This document shows, piece after piece, positions 17,644-26,351 of a DNA stretch of 64,000 nt (within the stretch, counting starts at the first letter, position 1; every line of letters starts with the position of its first letter). The notes under the pieces are model-generated. The model was not told the DNA's origin, ran no database searches, and was given only the letters and a program-made list of their open reading frames with translations. Source of the stretch: JAKCDU01 sp035551615 (GTDB lineage: Bacteria; Actinomycetota; Acidimicrobiia; Acidimicrobiales; Palsa-688); assembly GCA_035551615.1 (NCBI GenBank), contig DASZNC010000163.1, forward strand, positions 1 to 64,000. Direction: 5' to 3'. The translations under genes were made by a program, and so were the position numbers.

Positions 17644-17659
17644 CTGACGTATATGTCAG
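17644..17659 (-). promoter_or_regulatory. Palindromic operator CTGAC-N6-GTCAG upstream of the crotonase
   Basis: CTGACGTATATGTCAG matches its reverse complement at 14 of 16 positions. It lies 24 bp upstream of the TTG start and covers the TATA-like -10 region, so repressor binding is plausible. The size and symmetry suit a TetR-family regulator, but no regulator gene is adjacent. Confidence 0.5.
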
Positions 17660-17802
17660 TGTTGGACGGTATCAGCCGGGTCGCTCAGCTCGCCCTGCGC
17701 CGCCGTGGGCGTCACGAAGTAACCGCTCGGGCCCACCCCCGAGCCGTGCGGCGACAGTGGCTGACGCGCGTGTCAGGAAATGTGGAGCTTTGGTAGCATT
17801 TG

Positions 17803-17814
17803 CACCTGCAGGTG
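17803..17814 (+). promoter_or_regulatory. 12-bp perfect palindrome CACCTGCAGGTG upstream of the substrate-binding protein
   Basis: It lies 22 bp before the ATG at 17837, just downstream of a possible -10 TAGCAT (17794-17799), so it would cover the transcription start. An operator is likely; the regulator is unknown. Confidence 0.45.
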
Positions 17815-17836
17815 TACGGCTGGGGGGTCTGAAGCT

Positions 17837-19399
17837 ATGCGCACCAAGACGACGACGGCGAGCATCCTGGTGGCCGCCGCTCTGATCGGCAGTTCGTGTG
17901 GCGCCCGGGTATCGCCCTACCTGCCGTCGGCGACGGCCGGCAATCAGAACGCGGCGAGCGTCGCGTCCCCGGTCGGGACGCCGAACGGCGATCAGTCATC
18001 GGCTACCGCCACGACGGTGCCGGGGGGCGCCGTGACCGGTCGCAGCGGCGGCAACGAGACCTCCGGGGGCACCGCGCCGGGCGGTTCGGGGCGCCAGACG
18101 TCGTCGAACCCGGCGAGCGTCTCGGCCGGCAGCGACGCCGGGAGCGGCGGCCAACCGAACGTCCAGGGTCAGCCGCTCAGCGTCAGCAACTTCAGCTACA
18201 ACCCGCAGAGCCAGGCGTCGTATTGCACCGGCACGACCGGGAACACGGCGTCGGCGCCGGGCGTGACGCCGACCAGCATCACCGTCGGGAACGTGAGCGG
18301 GATCACCGGAGCGGTGGCCGACAGCTTCCAGGGCCCGCTGCAGGCGACCCAGGCGCTGTTCGATGCGGTCAACCGGTACGGCGGCATCTGTGGCCGCAAG
18401 CTGGTCATCGACTCCGAGGACGATCAGCAGAACTCCAGCAACAACGCGTCCGACGTCTCCTACCTGATCCCCAAAGTGCTGGCCTTCGTCGGGTCGCTGT
18501 CCGACGGCGACAACGGCGGGGTGAACGCCATGGTGGCGGTTAAAATCCCCGACATCGGGCCGGTGATCAACACCAACCGATCGAACGCCCCGACCTTCTG
18601 GTCGGCGACCGGGGGCAGCGTGACCGTGCGCAACGGGCGGGCCCTGATCGACAACGGCTGGTTGGTCGGGTTGCAGGAGTACCACCAGATGCCGAAGAGC
18701 ATCGCCATCCTGTCCTACGACATCCCCATCAGCGCCCAGGCCGGGCAGGAGTTCGGGACTGCGTTCCAGCGGCTGGGCGTGAAGATCTGTTATTCCAACT
18801 ACAGCATCCCGCCCGCGCCCGGCACGGTCATGGGTTCGGTCGTCTCTTCCATGCAGCAGAAGGGCTGTGACGGGGTGTTCACCACGATGGACGTGGTCGG
18901 CAACGCGGACATGCTGCAGGACATGCAGGCCGACGGCTTCCACCCGAGCCTGATCAGCACGACCTACGAGGGTTACAACTCCGACCAGATCTCCCTCGCC
19001 GGCAACAGCGCCGCCCAGGGGCTGGACGTCGACCTCAACTCCCTGCCCCTGGGTTCCCCGAATCCCGGCATTCAGCTGTACCAGTACCTGATGCAGACCT
19101 ACGAACCGGGCCAGGTCACCTCCGAGTTCGGGGTCGAGGGCTGGGCCAGCGCCGAGATGTTTCTCTACGCCCTGCTCAAGGCCGGCCGCAACCCGACTCG
19201 CGCCAGCCTGACCTCGGCGCTGGCCGCGATCAGCGACTGGAACTCCGACGGGGCGTTCGGTCCCTACACGCCGGGCCAGCGGACGGGCGACGCGTGCAGC
19301 GTCAACATCAAGTACGAGGGCAACAACTGGTCCCAGACGTGGCCGCAGTCCGGCTTCTACTGCAAGGGCTCGTTCGTGGACGTGGGGCCGGCCAGCTAG
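17837..19399 (+). CDS. ABC transporter substrate-binding lipoprotein, branched-chain amino-acid type
   Basis: 520 residues. The N-terminus is a lipoprotein signal ending at the Cys in LIGSSC, followed by about 110 residues of Ser/Gly/Thr/Ala-rich linker. The rest is a type I periplasmic-binding fold: ITVGNVSGITGAVADSF, DAVNRYGGICGRKLV and VLAFVGSLSDGDNGG are the typical strands of the Leu/Ile/Val-binding group (PF13458). The ligand is unknown. No permease or ATPase gene is adjacent, so it is an orphan receptor here, perhaps serving a transporter elsewhere or acting as a sensor. Confidence 0.85.
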   Translation: MRTKTTTASILVAAALIGSSCGARVSPYLPSATAGNQNAASVASPVGTPNGDQSSATATTVPGGAVTGRSGGNETSGGTAPGGSGRQTSSNPASVSAGSDAGSGGQPNVQGQPLSVSNFSYNPQSQASYCTGTTGNTASAPGVTPTSITVGNVSGITGAVADSFQGPLQATQALFDAVNRYGGICGRKLVIDSEDDQQNSSNNASDVSYLIPKVLAFVGSLSDGDNGGVNAMVAVKIPDIGPVINTNRSNAPTFWSATGGSVTVRNGRALIDNGWLVGLQEYHQMPKSIAILSYDIPISAQAGQEFGTAFQRLGVKICYSNYSIPPAPGTVMGSVVSSMQQKGCDGVFTTMDVVGNADMLQDMQADGFHPSLISTTYEGYNSDQISLAGNSAAQGLDVDLNSLPLGSPNPGIQLYQYLMQTYEPGQVTSEFGVEGWASAEMFLYALLKAGRNPTRASLTSALAAISDWNSDGAFGPYTPGQRTGDACSVNIKYEGNNWSQTWPQSGFYCKGSFVDVGPAS

Positions 19400-19414
19400 C
19401 GCTCAGATGGCGCC

Positions 19415-19470
19415 GGCCGACGGGGCCCGTCTATCCACCGGACGGCCGACGAGGCCCGTCTATCCACCGG
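19415..19470. repeat. Two 27-bp direct repeats, 29-bp period, plus a decayed third
   Basis: 19415-19441 and 19444-19470 differ at one base; both end GTCTATCCACCGG. A shortened third copy (19480-19501) ends GGCTATCCGCCGG. They occupy the whole spacer between the substrate-binding gene and acylphosphatase 3' ends. Confidence 0.7.
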
Positions 19471-19492
19471 CCGCGGCGGGCGGCCGGCCGGG

Positions 19493-19774
19493 CTATCCGC
19501 CGGCCGCCACCCGGAAGCCGGTCAGCGACTCGACCGTCTCGACGGTGGTCTCGACGTCCTCGACGCCGGCCCATCGCGGTCCTTCCCGGCACCAGGCGAC
19601 CATGGCGGCGACGGCCGCGGCGTCGCCTTCGAACACCGCCTCCACGGTCCCGTCGGAGCGGTTGCGCACCCACCCGGCCACGCCGTACCGCCGGGCCTGG
19701 TCGGCGCACGACTGGCGGTAGCCGACCCCCTGGACCCGGCCGCGGACGAGCACCCGGATGCGAGTGGCGGCCAT
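19493..19774 (-). CDS. acyP: Acylphosphatase
   Basis: 93 residues, the normal size. The signature VRGRVQGVGYRQS contains the catalytic Arg, and GWVRNRSDGTVEAVFEG contains the catalytic Asn. It hydrolyses carboxyl-phosphate bonds such as acetyl phosphate or 1,3-bisphosphoglycerate. ATG 19774 is preferred over the adjacent GTG at 19777, because a TAGTGT hexamer ends 6 nt upstream of the ATG. It is divergent from the GNAT gene across 24 bp. Confidence 0.92.
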   Translation of the reverse strand: MAATRIRVLVRGRVQGVGYRQSCADQARRYGVAGWVRNRSDGTVEAVFEGDAAAVAAMVAWCREGPRWAGVEDVETTVETVESLTGFRVAAGG

Positions 19775-19780
19775 CACCCG

Positions 19781-19790
19781 ACACTAGGGT
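19781..19790. promoter_or_regulatory. Overlapping divergent -10 hexamers (ACACTAGGGT)
   Basis: Plus strand TAGGGT (19785-19790) ends 8 nt before the GNAT GTG at 19799. Minus strand TAGTGT (19786-19781) ends 6 nt before the acylphosphatase ATG at 19774. The two share the central TA, the same geometry as at 5829-5838. Confidence 0.45.
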
Positions 19791-19798
19791 GCCCGGCC

Positions 19799-20257
19799 GT
19801 GGAGATCGTGTTCCGAGAGATGAGGGCCGACGAGGAGCCGGCGAGCGGGCTGATCGAGGCCATGAGGCGCGAGTTGACCGAGCTGTACGACATCCCCGAT
19901 GGCCAGCTGGGCACGCCCCTCACGCTCGAGGAGATGTGCCCGCCCGGAGGGGGCTTCCTGGTCGGGTTCGCCGGCGACCAGCCGGTGGCCGGTGGGGGAC
20001 TGCGCACCATCGGGCCGGAGATGGGGGAGGTCAAGCGCATGTACGTGGCCCCGGAGTACCGGGGCAAGGGCCTGGCCCGCCGCCTCCTGGCCGAACTGGA
20101 GGACCTGGCCCGGTGGCGGGGGATGACCGTCCTCCGGCTCGACACCGGACCGCAGCAACCGCACGCCCAGAGCCTCTACGAGTCCGAGGGCTACGAGCCG
20201 ATCGACAACTACAACGACAACCCGCACGCCGCGTTCTGGGGCGAGAAGCTCCTCTAG
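19799..20257 (+). CDS. GNAT-family N-acetyltransferase
   Basis: 152 residues from a GTG at 19799. The acetyl-CoA pyrophosphate-binding motif A reads VKRMYVAPEYRGKGLARRLL, and the C-terminal YESEGYEPIDNYN block is typical of motif B. The acceptor is unknown. The tag stop overlaps the stop of the convergent glycosylase gene (20254-20257, CTAG). Confidence 0.85.
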   Translation: MEIVFREMRADEEPASGLIEAMRRELTELYDIPDGQLGTPLTLEEMCPPGGGFLVGFAGDQPVAGGGLRTIGPEMGEVKRMYVAPEYRGKGLARRLLAELEDLARWRGMTVLRLDTGPQQPHAQSLYESEGYEPIDNYNDNPHAAFWGEKLL

Positions 20258-20817
20258 CCGCCCACCTCGGCTCGCAGGTCCCCGTACAGCCGGACCATGT
20301 CGGCCAGCTGGTAGTGGGCCTGCAGGCCGCTCGGGTTGGGGAGCACCCAGACCCCGGTGCCCGAGCCGATCACGTGCTCCTGGCGGCCGATGACCGCCTT
20401 CGGTCGGGCGAATGCGGTGCGGTAGGCCTGCACGCCGAGCACGGCCAGGAACCGGGGGCTCCACTCCGCGACCCGCACTTCGAGCTCGACGGCGCCGGAC
20501 CGCAGCTCGGCCGGGGTCAGGTCGGACGCGGCCCGGGAGGTGCGGGTCACGATGTTGGTCACCCCCAGCCGGTAGTCGAGCAGTGACCACTGCTCATCCG
20601 GCGTGAGCAGGCGGTCGGTGAAGCCGGCCCCGTGCAGCACCTTCCAGAACCGATTACCGGGCCGGGCAAAATGCTGGCCCAGCTGACCGGACCGGGTCCC
20701 GGGGTTGATCCCGCAGAAGAGGACGTCCAGTCCGGGCCCGACGATGTCGGGTACGCCGCTCAGGGTTCGCTCGGCACCAGCACGCAGCGGGTCCCTGAGT
20801 AGATCGTGGGCATGCAC
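20254..20817 (-). CDS. mug: G/U mismatch-specific uracil-DNA glycosylase (Mug/TDG type)
   Basis: Core of about 165 residues. The motif FCGINPGTRSG gives the Mug active site (GINPG), and VLPNPSGLQAHY the second catalytic motif. It removes uracil or thymine opposite guanine. The start is unsure: no ATG lies near the expected N-terminus. The GTG at 20817 would give 187 residues and overlap the upstream flavoenzyme gene by 58 bp; a CTG at 20763 would give a family-like length. Confidence 0.85.
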   Translation of the reverse strand: MHAHDLLRDPLRAGAERTLSGVPDIVGPGLDVLFCGINPGTRSGQLGQHFARPGNRFWKVLHGAGFTDRLLTPDEQWSLLDYRLGVTNIVTRTSRAASDLTPAELRSGAVELEVRVAEWSPRFLAVLGVQAYRTAFARPKAVIGRQEHVIGSGTGVWVLPNPSGLQAHYQLADMVRLYGDLRAEVGG

Positions 20818-21929
20818 TTGTTGCAGTGGACGCACAGCGATTCGCTGGACGCGCCCTTCTCCATCTTGGCGATCAGGTCCGGCTCGCGCAGCAGGGCCCG
20901 GCCCATGGCGACGAACTGGAAGCCGAGGGACAGGGCGTTCTCGATGGTGTCCAGCCGGTTGATGCCGCCCAGCAGGATGAGCGGCATCGACAGGGCGTCG
21001 CGGAACTGCCGGGCGTAGCTCAGGAAGTAGGCCTCTTCGAAGGGGTACGACGGCATGAAGTGGCTGCCGACCAGCTTGAAGCCGGCCCGCACCGGCCCGG
21101 GCAGGGTGGCCCCGAACTCCTTGAGCGGAGCCTCGCCGCGGAACAGGTACATCGGGTTGGACAGCGAGCTGCCACCGGTCAGCTCGAGGGCATCGAGGTG
21201 GCCGTCCGCCTCCAGGAGCCGGGCGAACTCCAGGCTCTCGTCCAGCCAGAGGCCGCCCGGTACACCGTCGGCCATGTTGATCTTGGCCGTCACGGCCACC
21301 TGGTCGCCGGCCGACCGGCGGACGGCTTCTACGACCTGGCGGGCGAAGCGGGCCCGGTTGATCAGACTGCCCCCCCACCCATCCTTGCGCTTGTTCAGCT
21401 TCGGGCTGAGGAAGGCGCTGAGCAGGTAGTTGTGGCCCAGATGGATCTCGAGTGCGTCGAAGCCGGCGTCGACGGCCGCGGCTGCTCCTTTGTCATAATC
21501 TGAAGTGACACGGGTGATGTCAGATTCCGAGATCTCCTTGGCGACCGACCCGGTCATCCCGATGTGGCGCGACGGGGCCAGGCTGGGCACCCGGTTCGAT
21601 TTCGGGTTGGCGACCGGGCCGGCGTGGCCGATCTGGGCCGAGGCCATCGCCCCTTCGGCGTGGATGGCGTCGGTCAGCCGGCGCAGCCCCGGGATCGAAT
21701 CCGGCCCGAGGAGGACGCAATGCCGGTCGGTGCGGCCCTCCGGGGACACGGCCAGGTAGGCCACCGTCGTCATCCCGACCCCGCCGGCCGCCACCTTCCG
21801 GTGGAAGTCGATCAACTGGTCCGAAACCTCGCCCCTCGGCGCCGCCCCCTCGAAGGTGGCCGCCTTGATCACCCGGTTGCGGATGGTGATGGGACCGAGA
21901 CGACCGGGTTCGAAAGCGGGGGAAGCCAT
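20760..21929 (-). CDS. NADH:flavin oxidoreductase / old yellow enzyme family
   Basis: 389 residues, an FMN-binding TIM barrel. Seen: PITIRNRVIKAATFEGA at the N-terminus, SAQIGHAG, the DALEIHLGHNYLLSAFLSP block with the substrate-binding His-x-x-Asn pattern, and GFQFVAMGRALLREP near the end. A C-terminal cysteine set (CVHCNKC, then C 11 residues later) resembles the iron-sulfur ligands of 2,4-dienoyl-CoA reductase-type enzymes, but here it is at the very end of a short protein. Substrate unknown. TAGATT ends 7 nt upstream of the ATG. Divergent from the serine hydrolase. Confidence 0.85.
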   Translation of the reverse strand: MASPAFEPGRLGPITIRNRVIKAATFEGAAPRGEVSDQLIDFHRKVAAGGVGMTTVAYLAVSPEGRTDRHCVLLGPDSIPGLRRLTDAIHAEGAMASAQIGHAGPVANPKSNRVPSLAPSRHIGMTGSVAKEISESDITRVTSDYDKGAAAAVDAGFDALEIHLGHNYLLSAFLSPKLNKRKDGWGGSLINRARFARQVVEAVRRSAGDQVAVTAKINMADGVPGGLWLDESLEFARLLEADGHLDALELTGGSSLSNPMYLFRGEAPLKEFGATLPGPVRAGFKLVGSHFMPSYPFEEAYFLSYARQFRDALSMPLILLGGINRLDTIENALSLGFQFVAMGRALLREPDLIAKMEKGASSESLCVHCNKCMPTIYSGTRCVLVPSEP

Positions 21930-21969
21930 GGTGCAGAATCTACGCCGACCAACCAAAGGGGGGAACCGG

Positions 21970-23154
21970 ATGAAGGTCAATGCCGATGCGGCGGGGATGG
22001 ACGCCGGCCGACTGGAGCGGATCGAGGAGCACCTGCGCACCCGGTACGTGGGGCCGGGCAAGATCGCCGGCGCCCAGGTCGCCGTGGCCCGTAAGGGCAG
22101 CATCGCCTACTACCACGCCCAGGGTTTCGCCGACCGGGAACGGCAGGTGCCGGTGTCCGAGGACACCATCTGGCGCATCTACTCGATGACCAAGCCCATC
22201 ACCGGCGTGGCCCTGATGACCTTGTACGAACGGGGCCATTTCCAGTTGACCGACCCGGTGTCGCGCTTCATCCCCCAATGGAAGGACCTGAAGGTAAGGG
22301 AGGGCGATCAGCTGGTGGCCCCCGAACGGCCGGTGCAGGTGCGCGATCTCCTGACCCACACCGCCGGAATCGGATACGGGCCTGACAACGCCGACCTCGA
22401 CCTGGGTAACGCCCGCCTGGACCGCGATCTGGAGGCGATGGCCGATCGCCTGGCGACCACGCCCCTGCGCTTCCATCCCGGCCGCCACTGGCTGTACTCG
22501 TTCGGAATCGACGTGTGTGGGCGCCTGGTCGAGATCATGTCCGGCCAGCGCCTGGACGACTACCTGCGCACCGAGATCTTCGAGCCGCTGGGCATGGTCG
22601 ACACCGGTTTCTCGGTCCCGGCCGGCGACGTCGGCCGCTTCGCCGCCTGCTACGCCCGTAACTCCCGCAAGGAGCTGGTGCTGAGCGACGACCCGACGAC
22701 CAGTTCGTACCTGAGGCAGCCATCGTTCCTCTCCGGTGGTGGCGGCCTGGTGTCGACCATGGGCGACTACCTCCGGTTCACCCAGATGCTGGCCGGCGGC
22801 GGGGAGCTCGATGGGCGGCGCATCCTGGGCCGAAAGACGGTGGAGTTGATGGCGACCAACCATCTGGCGGGCGGCGCCCAGATGGCCGACCTGGCCCTGG
22901 CCAACGGCTACGGCGAGGTCGGCTTCGAGGGCATGGGCTTCGGGCTCAGCATGGCTGTGAACCTGGGGATGGCCGAGAGCGGAGGTATCGGCTCGCCGGG
23001 TGACTACATGTGGGGCGGGGCGGCATCGACCACGTTCTGGATCGATCCGGTGGAGGAACTGGTGGTGGTCTTCATGACGCAGCTGCTCCCATCGGGGACG
23101 TTCAACTTCAGGGGCCAGCTGCGTTCCCTGGTCTATCCGGCATTGGTCGACTGA
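21970..23154 (+). CDS. Serine hydrolase of the class C beta-lactamase / esterase family
   Basis: 394 residues. The catalytic SxxK is SMTK at about residue 72 (IWRIYSMTKPITGVAL), and YSFGIDV provides the YxN-like element. LLTHTAGIGYG is typical of this family. No signal peptide is seen, so a cytoplasmic esterase or transesterase (EstB-like) is more likely than a beta-lactamase. ATG 21970 has a GGGGGAA ribosome site. Confidence 0.88.
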   Translation: MKVNADAAGMDAGRLERIEEHLRTRYVGPGKIAGAQVAVARKGSIAYYHAQGFADRERQVPVSEDTIWRIYSMTKPITGVALMTLYERGHFQLTDPVSRFIPQWKDLKVREGDQLVAPERPVQVRDLLTHTAGIGYGPDNADLDLGNARLDRDLEAMADRLATTPLRFHPGRHWLYSFGIDVCGRLVEIMSGQRLDDYLRTEIFEPLGMVDTGFSVPAGDVGRFAACYARNSRKELVLSDDPTTSSYLRQPSFLSGGGGLVSTMGDYLRFTQMLAGGGELDGRRILGRKTVELMATNHLAGGAQMADLALANGYGEVGFEGMGFGLSMAVNLGMAESGGIGSPGDYMWGGAASTTFWIDPVEELVVVFMTQLLPSGTFNFRGQLRSLVYPALVD

Positions 23155-23172
23155 GCGCCTAGCCTGGCTGCC

Positions 23173-23934
23173 ATGCAGTCCGGCGCCCCGATGACCAAGC
23201 TGGCCGCCGCCCTCACCTGGCTCTCCGGCCGGGACCCGAACAGCACGACCAGGCACCGCGACATCAAGAGCGGCGGGGCCCGGGCCGCCGTGCTCGGGGC
23301 CGGCGACGGCCTGATCACCAACATCTCCCTGGTGCTGGGCGTGGCCGGGGCCACGTCCAACGCCTCGACCGTGCGCCTGGCCGGGGTCGCCGGTCTCCTG
23401 GCCGGCGCCTTCTCCATGGCCGCCGGCGAGCTCGTGTCCACCCGGGCCCAGAGGGAGCTGGCCCAGCGGGAGCTGGACGTCGAACGTCAGGAGCTGGCCG
23501 AGGAGCCGGAAGCCGAGTTGCGGGAGCTGGCCGCCATGTACCGGGCCCGCGGGGTGCCACCCAAGGACGCCATGACGGTGGCCCGCATCCTGTCGGCCAA
23601 CGAGCACGTGGCCCTCGACACCCACGCCCGCCTGGAGCTGGGGATCGATCCGGAGGAGTTCGGGGCGCCGGCCAAGGCGGCCGTGTTCTCGTTCATATCG
23701 TTCACGGTCGGGGCCATCCTGCCCCTGTTCCCGTGGTTCTTCACCCACGGCCGGACCGGTGTCATCGAGTCGGTGATCATCGGTGCCGTCGCCGCCCTGC
23801 TGCTCGGCGCCCTCATCGGGTTCATGGCCGGCAAGTCGATGCTGGGCACCGCCCTCCGCCAGTTGGTGGTGGCCGTGCTGGCCGCCGGCGTCACGTTCGG
23901 GGTGGGTCACCTGCTGGGCGTGAAGGCGACCTAG
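23173..23934 (+). CDS. VIT1/CCC1-family transporter
   Basis: 253 residues. The N-terminal pair of helices carries the family motif GLITNISLVLGVAG, and the next reads LAGAFSMAAGELVSTRAQ. A cytoplasmic helical segment with many Glu (QRELDVERQELAEEPEAEL) corresponds to the metal-binding domain of vacuolar iron transporter homologues. Three C-terminal transmembrane segments follow. Export of Fe2+ or Mn2+ is inferred from the family. TAGCCT ends 7 nt before the ATG. Confidence 0.88.
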   Translation: MQSGAPMTKLAAALTWLSGRDPNSTTRHRDIKSGGARAAVLGAGDGLITNISLVLGVAGATSNASTVRLAGVAGLLAGAFSMAAGELVSTRAQRELAQRELDVERQELAEEPEAELRELAAMYRARGVPPKDAMTVARILSANEHVALDTHARLELGIDPEEFGAPAKAAVFSFISFTVGAILPLFPWFFTHGRTGVIESVIIGAVAALLLGALIGFMAGKSMLGTALRQLVVAVLAAGVTFGVGHLLGVKAT

Positions 23935-24001
23935 TGCTGATCATCTGGGCGCCGGCGCCCGTTCTGCCGCCTGGTCGAGGTCAACGGACGGGACCCTAGG
24001 C

Positions 24002-25618
24002 GTGCCCGGACCGGTCGCCGCCCCATCGGTCGTCCGTCTCGAGGACCTGCGGGTGGGTGACCTCCTGGCCGAGGGCGGCGAGGGGCGGGTGCACCTGCTG
24101 CCCAGGCAGCCCCATCTCCTGTTGAAGTCCTACCGCCAACCGGCCGACCGGTCCCATCTCGACGGGCTGGTCGCCTGGCCGGACCGGGTGACCGCCGAGC
24201 GGGCCGGACTGGTCCGGACGGCATCGTCGTGGCCGTGCTCGGTGGTCGCCGGCCCCGGCGGCCAGGCGGCCGGGATGCTCATGCCCCGGGCGCCGCGCCG
24301 CTTCTCGGTCCGCCACAAGGACGGTCACAGCCGGCTGGCCTCGCTCAGCTACCTGACGGCCGACCCGCAGCACCGGGCCGTCGCCTACGGCCTGATCCTC
24401 CCGCCGCCGGCCAGCGCCGAACGGGTCGGTCTCGTCTACGCCCTGGCCCGCCTCCTGGCCGCCTTCGAGGCCGGCGACCCGGCCGTCGGGCACGGCGACC
24501 TGTCGACCAAGAACGTCCTGTGGTCCCTGCAGCGGGGCCCGGAGATATTTGTCATCGACTGTGACAACTGTGACCTCTACGGTCCCGATCAGGAGGTCAA
24601 AGGAACCGGCCTCCGTCGCCGGGCCATGACCCCCAACTGGAACGATCCGGCGGTCGCACGGGGCGAGAACCCGACGGCCATGACCGACCGCTACTCGTTG
24701 GCGCTGATCTTCCTGCGCATCGTGGGCGCCGCCAACTTCCCCATCCAGACGCGCCAGCGCGGAGGTGACCGGGTCGAGATCCGCTTCCCGGCGCCGGCCG
24801 GCCCCCTCCTGGAGGCGGGCGCCCCGGTATGGGACCTGTGTGCCCGGGCCCTGACATTGCGCGAGGTCGGGGCCCGGCCGGCGGCGTCCGATTGGCTGGG
24901 CCCGCTGGAGGGGCTGCTCGACGACCTGGGCGGAGCCGACCTGATGCGCTCGGTGTGGGCCGCCCAGGGGGGCGGGGCGCCGTCGCCGACCCGGCCGCCG
25001 TCGGGCTCGCCGCCGGCCGACGTGGCCATCATCCCGGAACCGGCCGCTCACAGGGGGCGCTCGTGGAGCCGGGTCAGCCCGGCCCCCCGGTTCGGGGGAT
25101 CGCCCGTCGGCGCCGGCGGTTCGTCGGTCGCGGCCGGTTCGTCGGCGGCGCCCGGCGGGTTCGGTTATGCAACGGTGGCCCTGGGTCGGCCCAACCGGCC
25201 CCACCCGGCATCGGCCCAGCAGGGAGCGGCACCGGTATGGGTGCGACCGTCCAGCATCGGCCCGGCGGGGGCGGGTCCGGGGGCCGGCCCGGGCCGTCCG
25301 GGCGGTGCGTCAGCGGGCCTACCTTCGGGCTCGTCGATGGGGGCGCCACCCGGTGGGGCGCCCGGATCGAAACCCCCCAGCCCGTGGCTGAGCAGTGGGG
25401 CGACGGCACCCATCTGGCCCGAGGTGCGGGAGCAGCTGGTGCGTTTCCTGCACTGGTGGGTCGGCCTGCACCGGGCTCTGCTGGCCGCCCTCGCCCCCCG
25501 TGGCCGTCGATCCGGGCGTATCCGGGCGGTGGTCTTCTGCCTGGCGATCGACTTCATGGTCGTCGTCCTGGCCGGGGCGGCCATCGGCTTGGTCGTCTCG
25601 CCGATAATTGTGGGCTGA
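24002..25618 (+). CDS. Protein-kinase-like protein with C-terminal membrane helix (YegI type)
   Basis: 538 residues from a GTG. N-lobe: LAEGGEGRVHLL resembles a glycine-rich loop, with the likely ATP Lys in LLLKSY. C-lobe: HGDLSTKNVLW is the catalytic loop (HxDxxxxN), but the usual DFG is replaced by IDCDNC. From about residue 330 to 480 the chain is a Ser/Gly/Pro/Ala-rich linker, and a single transmembrane helix lies at the end (VVFCLAIDFMVVVLAGAAIG). It is followed by VWA and PP2C genes, the same trio as E. coli yegI-yegL-yegK and the TerY-P triads. Role: probable Ser/Thr kinase paired with the phosphatase. Confidence 0.75.
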   Translation: MPGPVAAPSVVRLEDLRVGDLLAEGGEGRVHLLPRQPHLLLKSYRQPADRSHLDGLVAWPDRVTAERAGLVRTASSWPCSVVAGPGGQAAGMLMPRAPRRFSVRHKDGHSRLASLSYLTADPQHRAVAYGLILPPPASAERVGLVYALARLLAAFEAGDPAVGHGDLSTKNVLWSLQRGPEIFVIDCDNCDLYGPDQEVKGTGLRRRAMTPNWNDPAVARGENPTAMTDRYSLALIFLRIVGAANFPIQTRQRGGDRVEIRFPAPAGPLLEAGAPVWDLCARALTLREVGARPAASDWLGPLEGLLDDLGGADLMRSVWAAQGGGAPSPTRPPSGSPPADVAIIPEPAAHRGRSWSRVSPAPRFGGSPVGAGGSSVAAGSSAAPGGFGYATVALGRPNRPHPASAQQGAAPVWVRPSSIGPAGAGPGAGPGRPGGASAGLPSGSSMGAPPGGAPGSKPPSPWLSSGATAPIWPEVREQLVRFLHWWVGLHRALLAALAPRGRRSGRIRAVVFCLAIDFMVVVLAGAAIGLVVSPIIVG

Positions 25619-25637
25619 CGCTACGGTGGATCCCGAG

Positions 25638-26351
25638 ATGACCAGTACCGAGACCAACGTGAGTGTCGAGGAGCGGTATTCGGTTTTCCCGTTCTACATC
25701 TGCCTCGACGTATCCGCCTCGATGTCGGGTCCTCCGATCGAGAGCGTCAATCAGCAGATGCCGCTGCTGCGGGCCAGCGTGGGAGAGGACCCGGCCGTGG
25801 CCGAGGTGATCCGCCTCGGGATCATCACGTTCAGCGACGTGGCCCGGAGCGTGCTCCCGCTCTGCGATCTGAGCCTGGTCGAAGCCGTTCCCGAGGTGTC
25901 GGCTCAGGGCCGGACGTCGTACGCGGCGGTGTTCGATCATCTCCGTCACGTCATCGAGGAGGACTACTCCAAGAGCCGGGCGGCGGGGGACAGGTGGTAC
26001 CGGCCGGCCGTGATCTTCATCTCGGACGGGCGTCCCACCGACGATCCGCAGCGGTGGCGGTCGGCGCTCGACCGGCTGCTCGATCCTGGTTGGAAACGGC
26101 GGCCCAACATCTTGGCCTTCGGCTTCGGTGAGGCCGATGCCGAGGTCCTGACCACCGTCACCTCGGGCCGCCCGAACCGGGCGTTCATCGCAGTGGAGGG
26201 CTCGGAGCCGGCCAAGGTGGTGCCGGAGCTGCTCGCCGGACTGATCCAGTCGATCGTCAGCTCCTCCGCCAGCGTGTACGACGGTGCCGCCCAGCTCGTG
26301 CCGCCGGACCTCCCGAGCATGCACGCCATTCCGGTTGACCACCTCGACTGA
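25638..26351 (+). CDS. VWA-domain protein, TerY/YegL type
   Basis: 237 residues that are almost entirely one von Willebrand A domain. The metal-ion-dependent adhesion site is complete: DVSASMSG (DxSxS), the Thr in GRTSYAA and the Asp in FISDGRPTDD. The protein is soluble, with no signal peptide. In TerY-P triads the VWA protein is thought to be the adaptor between the kinase-like and phosphatase proteins. It starts 19 bp after the kinase-like gene and overlaps the next gene by 17 bp if the TTG at 26335 is its start. Confidence 0.85.
   Translation: MTSTETNVSVEERYSVFPFYICLDVSASMSGPPIESVNQQMPLLRASVGEDPAVAEVIRLGIITFSDVARSVLPLCDLSLVEAVPEVSAQGRTSYAAVFDHLRHVIEEDYSKSRAAGDRWYRPAVIFISDGRPTDDPQRWRSALDRLLDPGWKRRPNILAFGFGEADAEVLTTVTSGRPNRAFIAVEGSEPAKVVPELLAGLIQSIVSSSASVYDGAAQLVPPDLPSMHAIPVDHLD

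Noticed and set aside
21940..23910. 656-codon open frame on the minus strand over the serine hydrolase and VIT genes
   Set aside because: It spans two well-supported plus-strand genes, is rich in Gly, His, Gln and Arg as expected from a shadow frame, and shows no motif.
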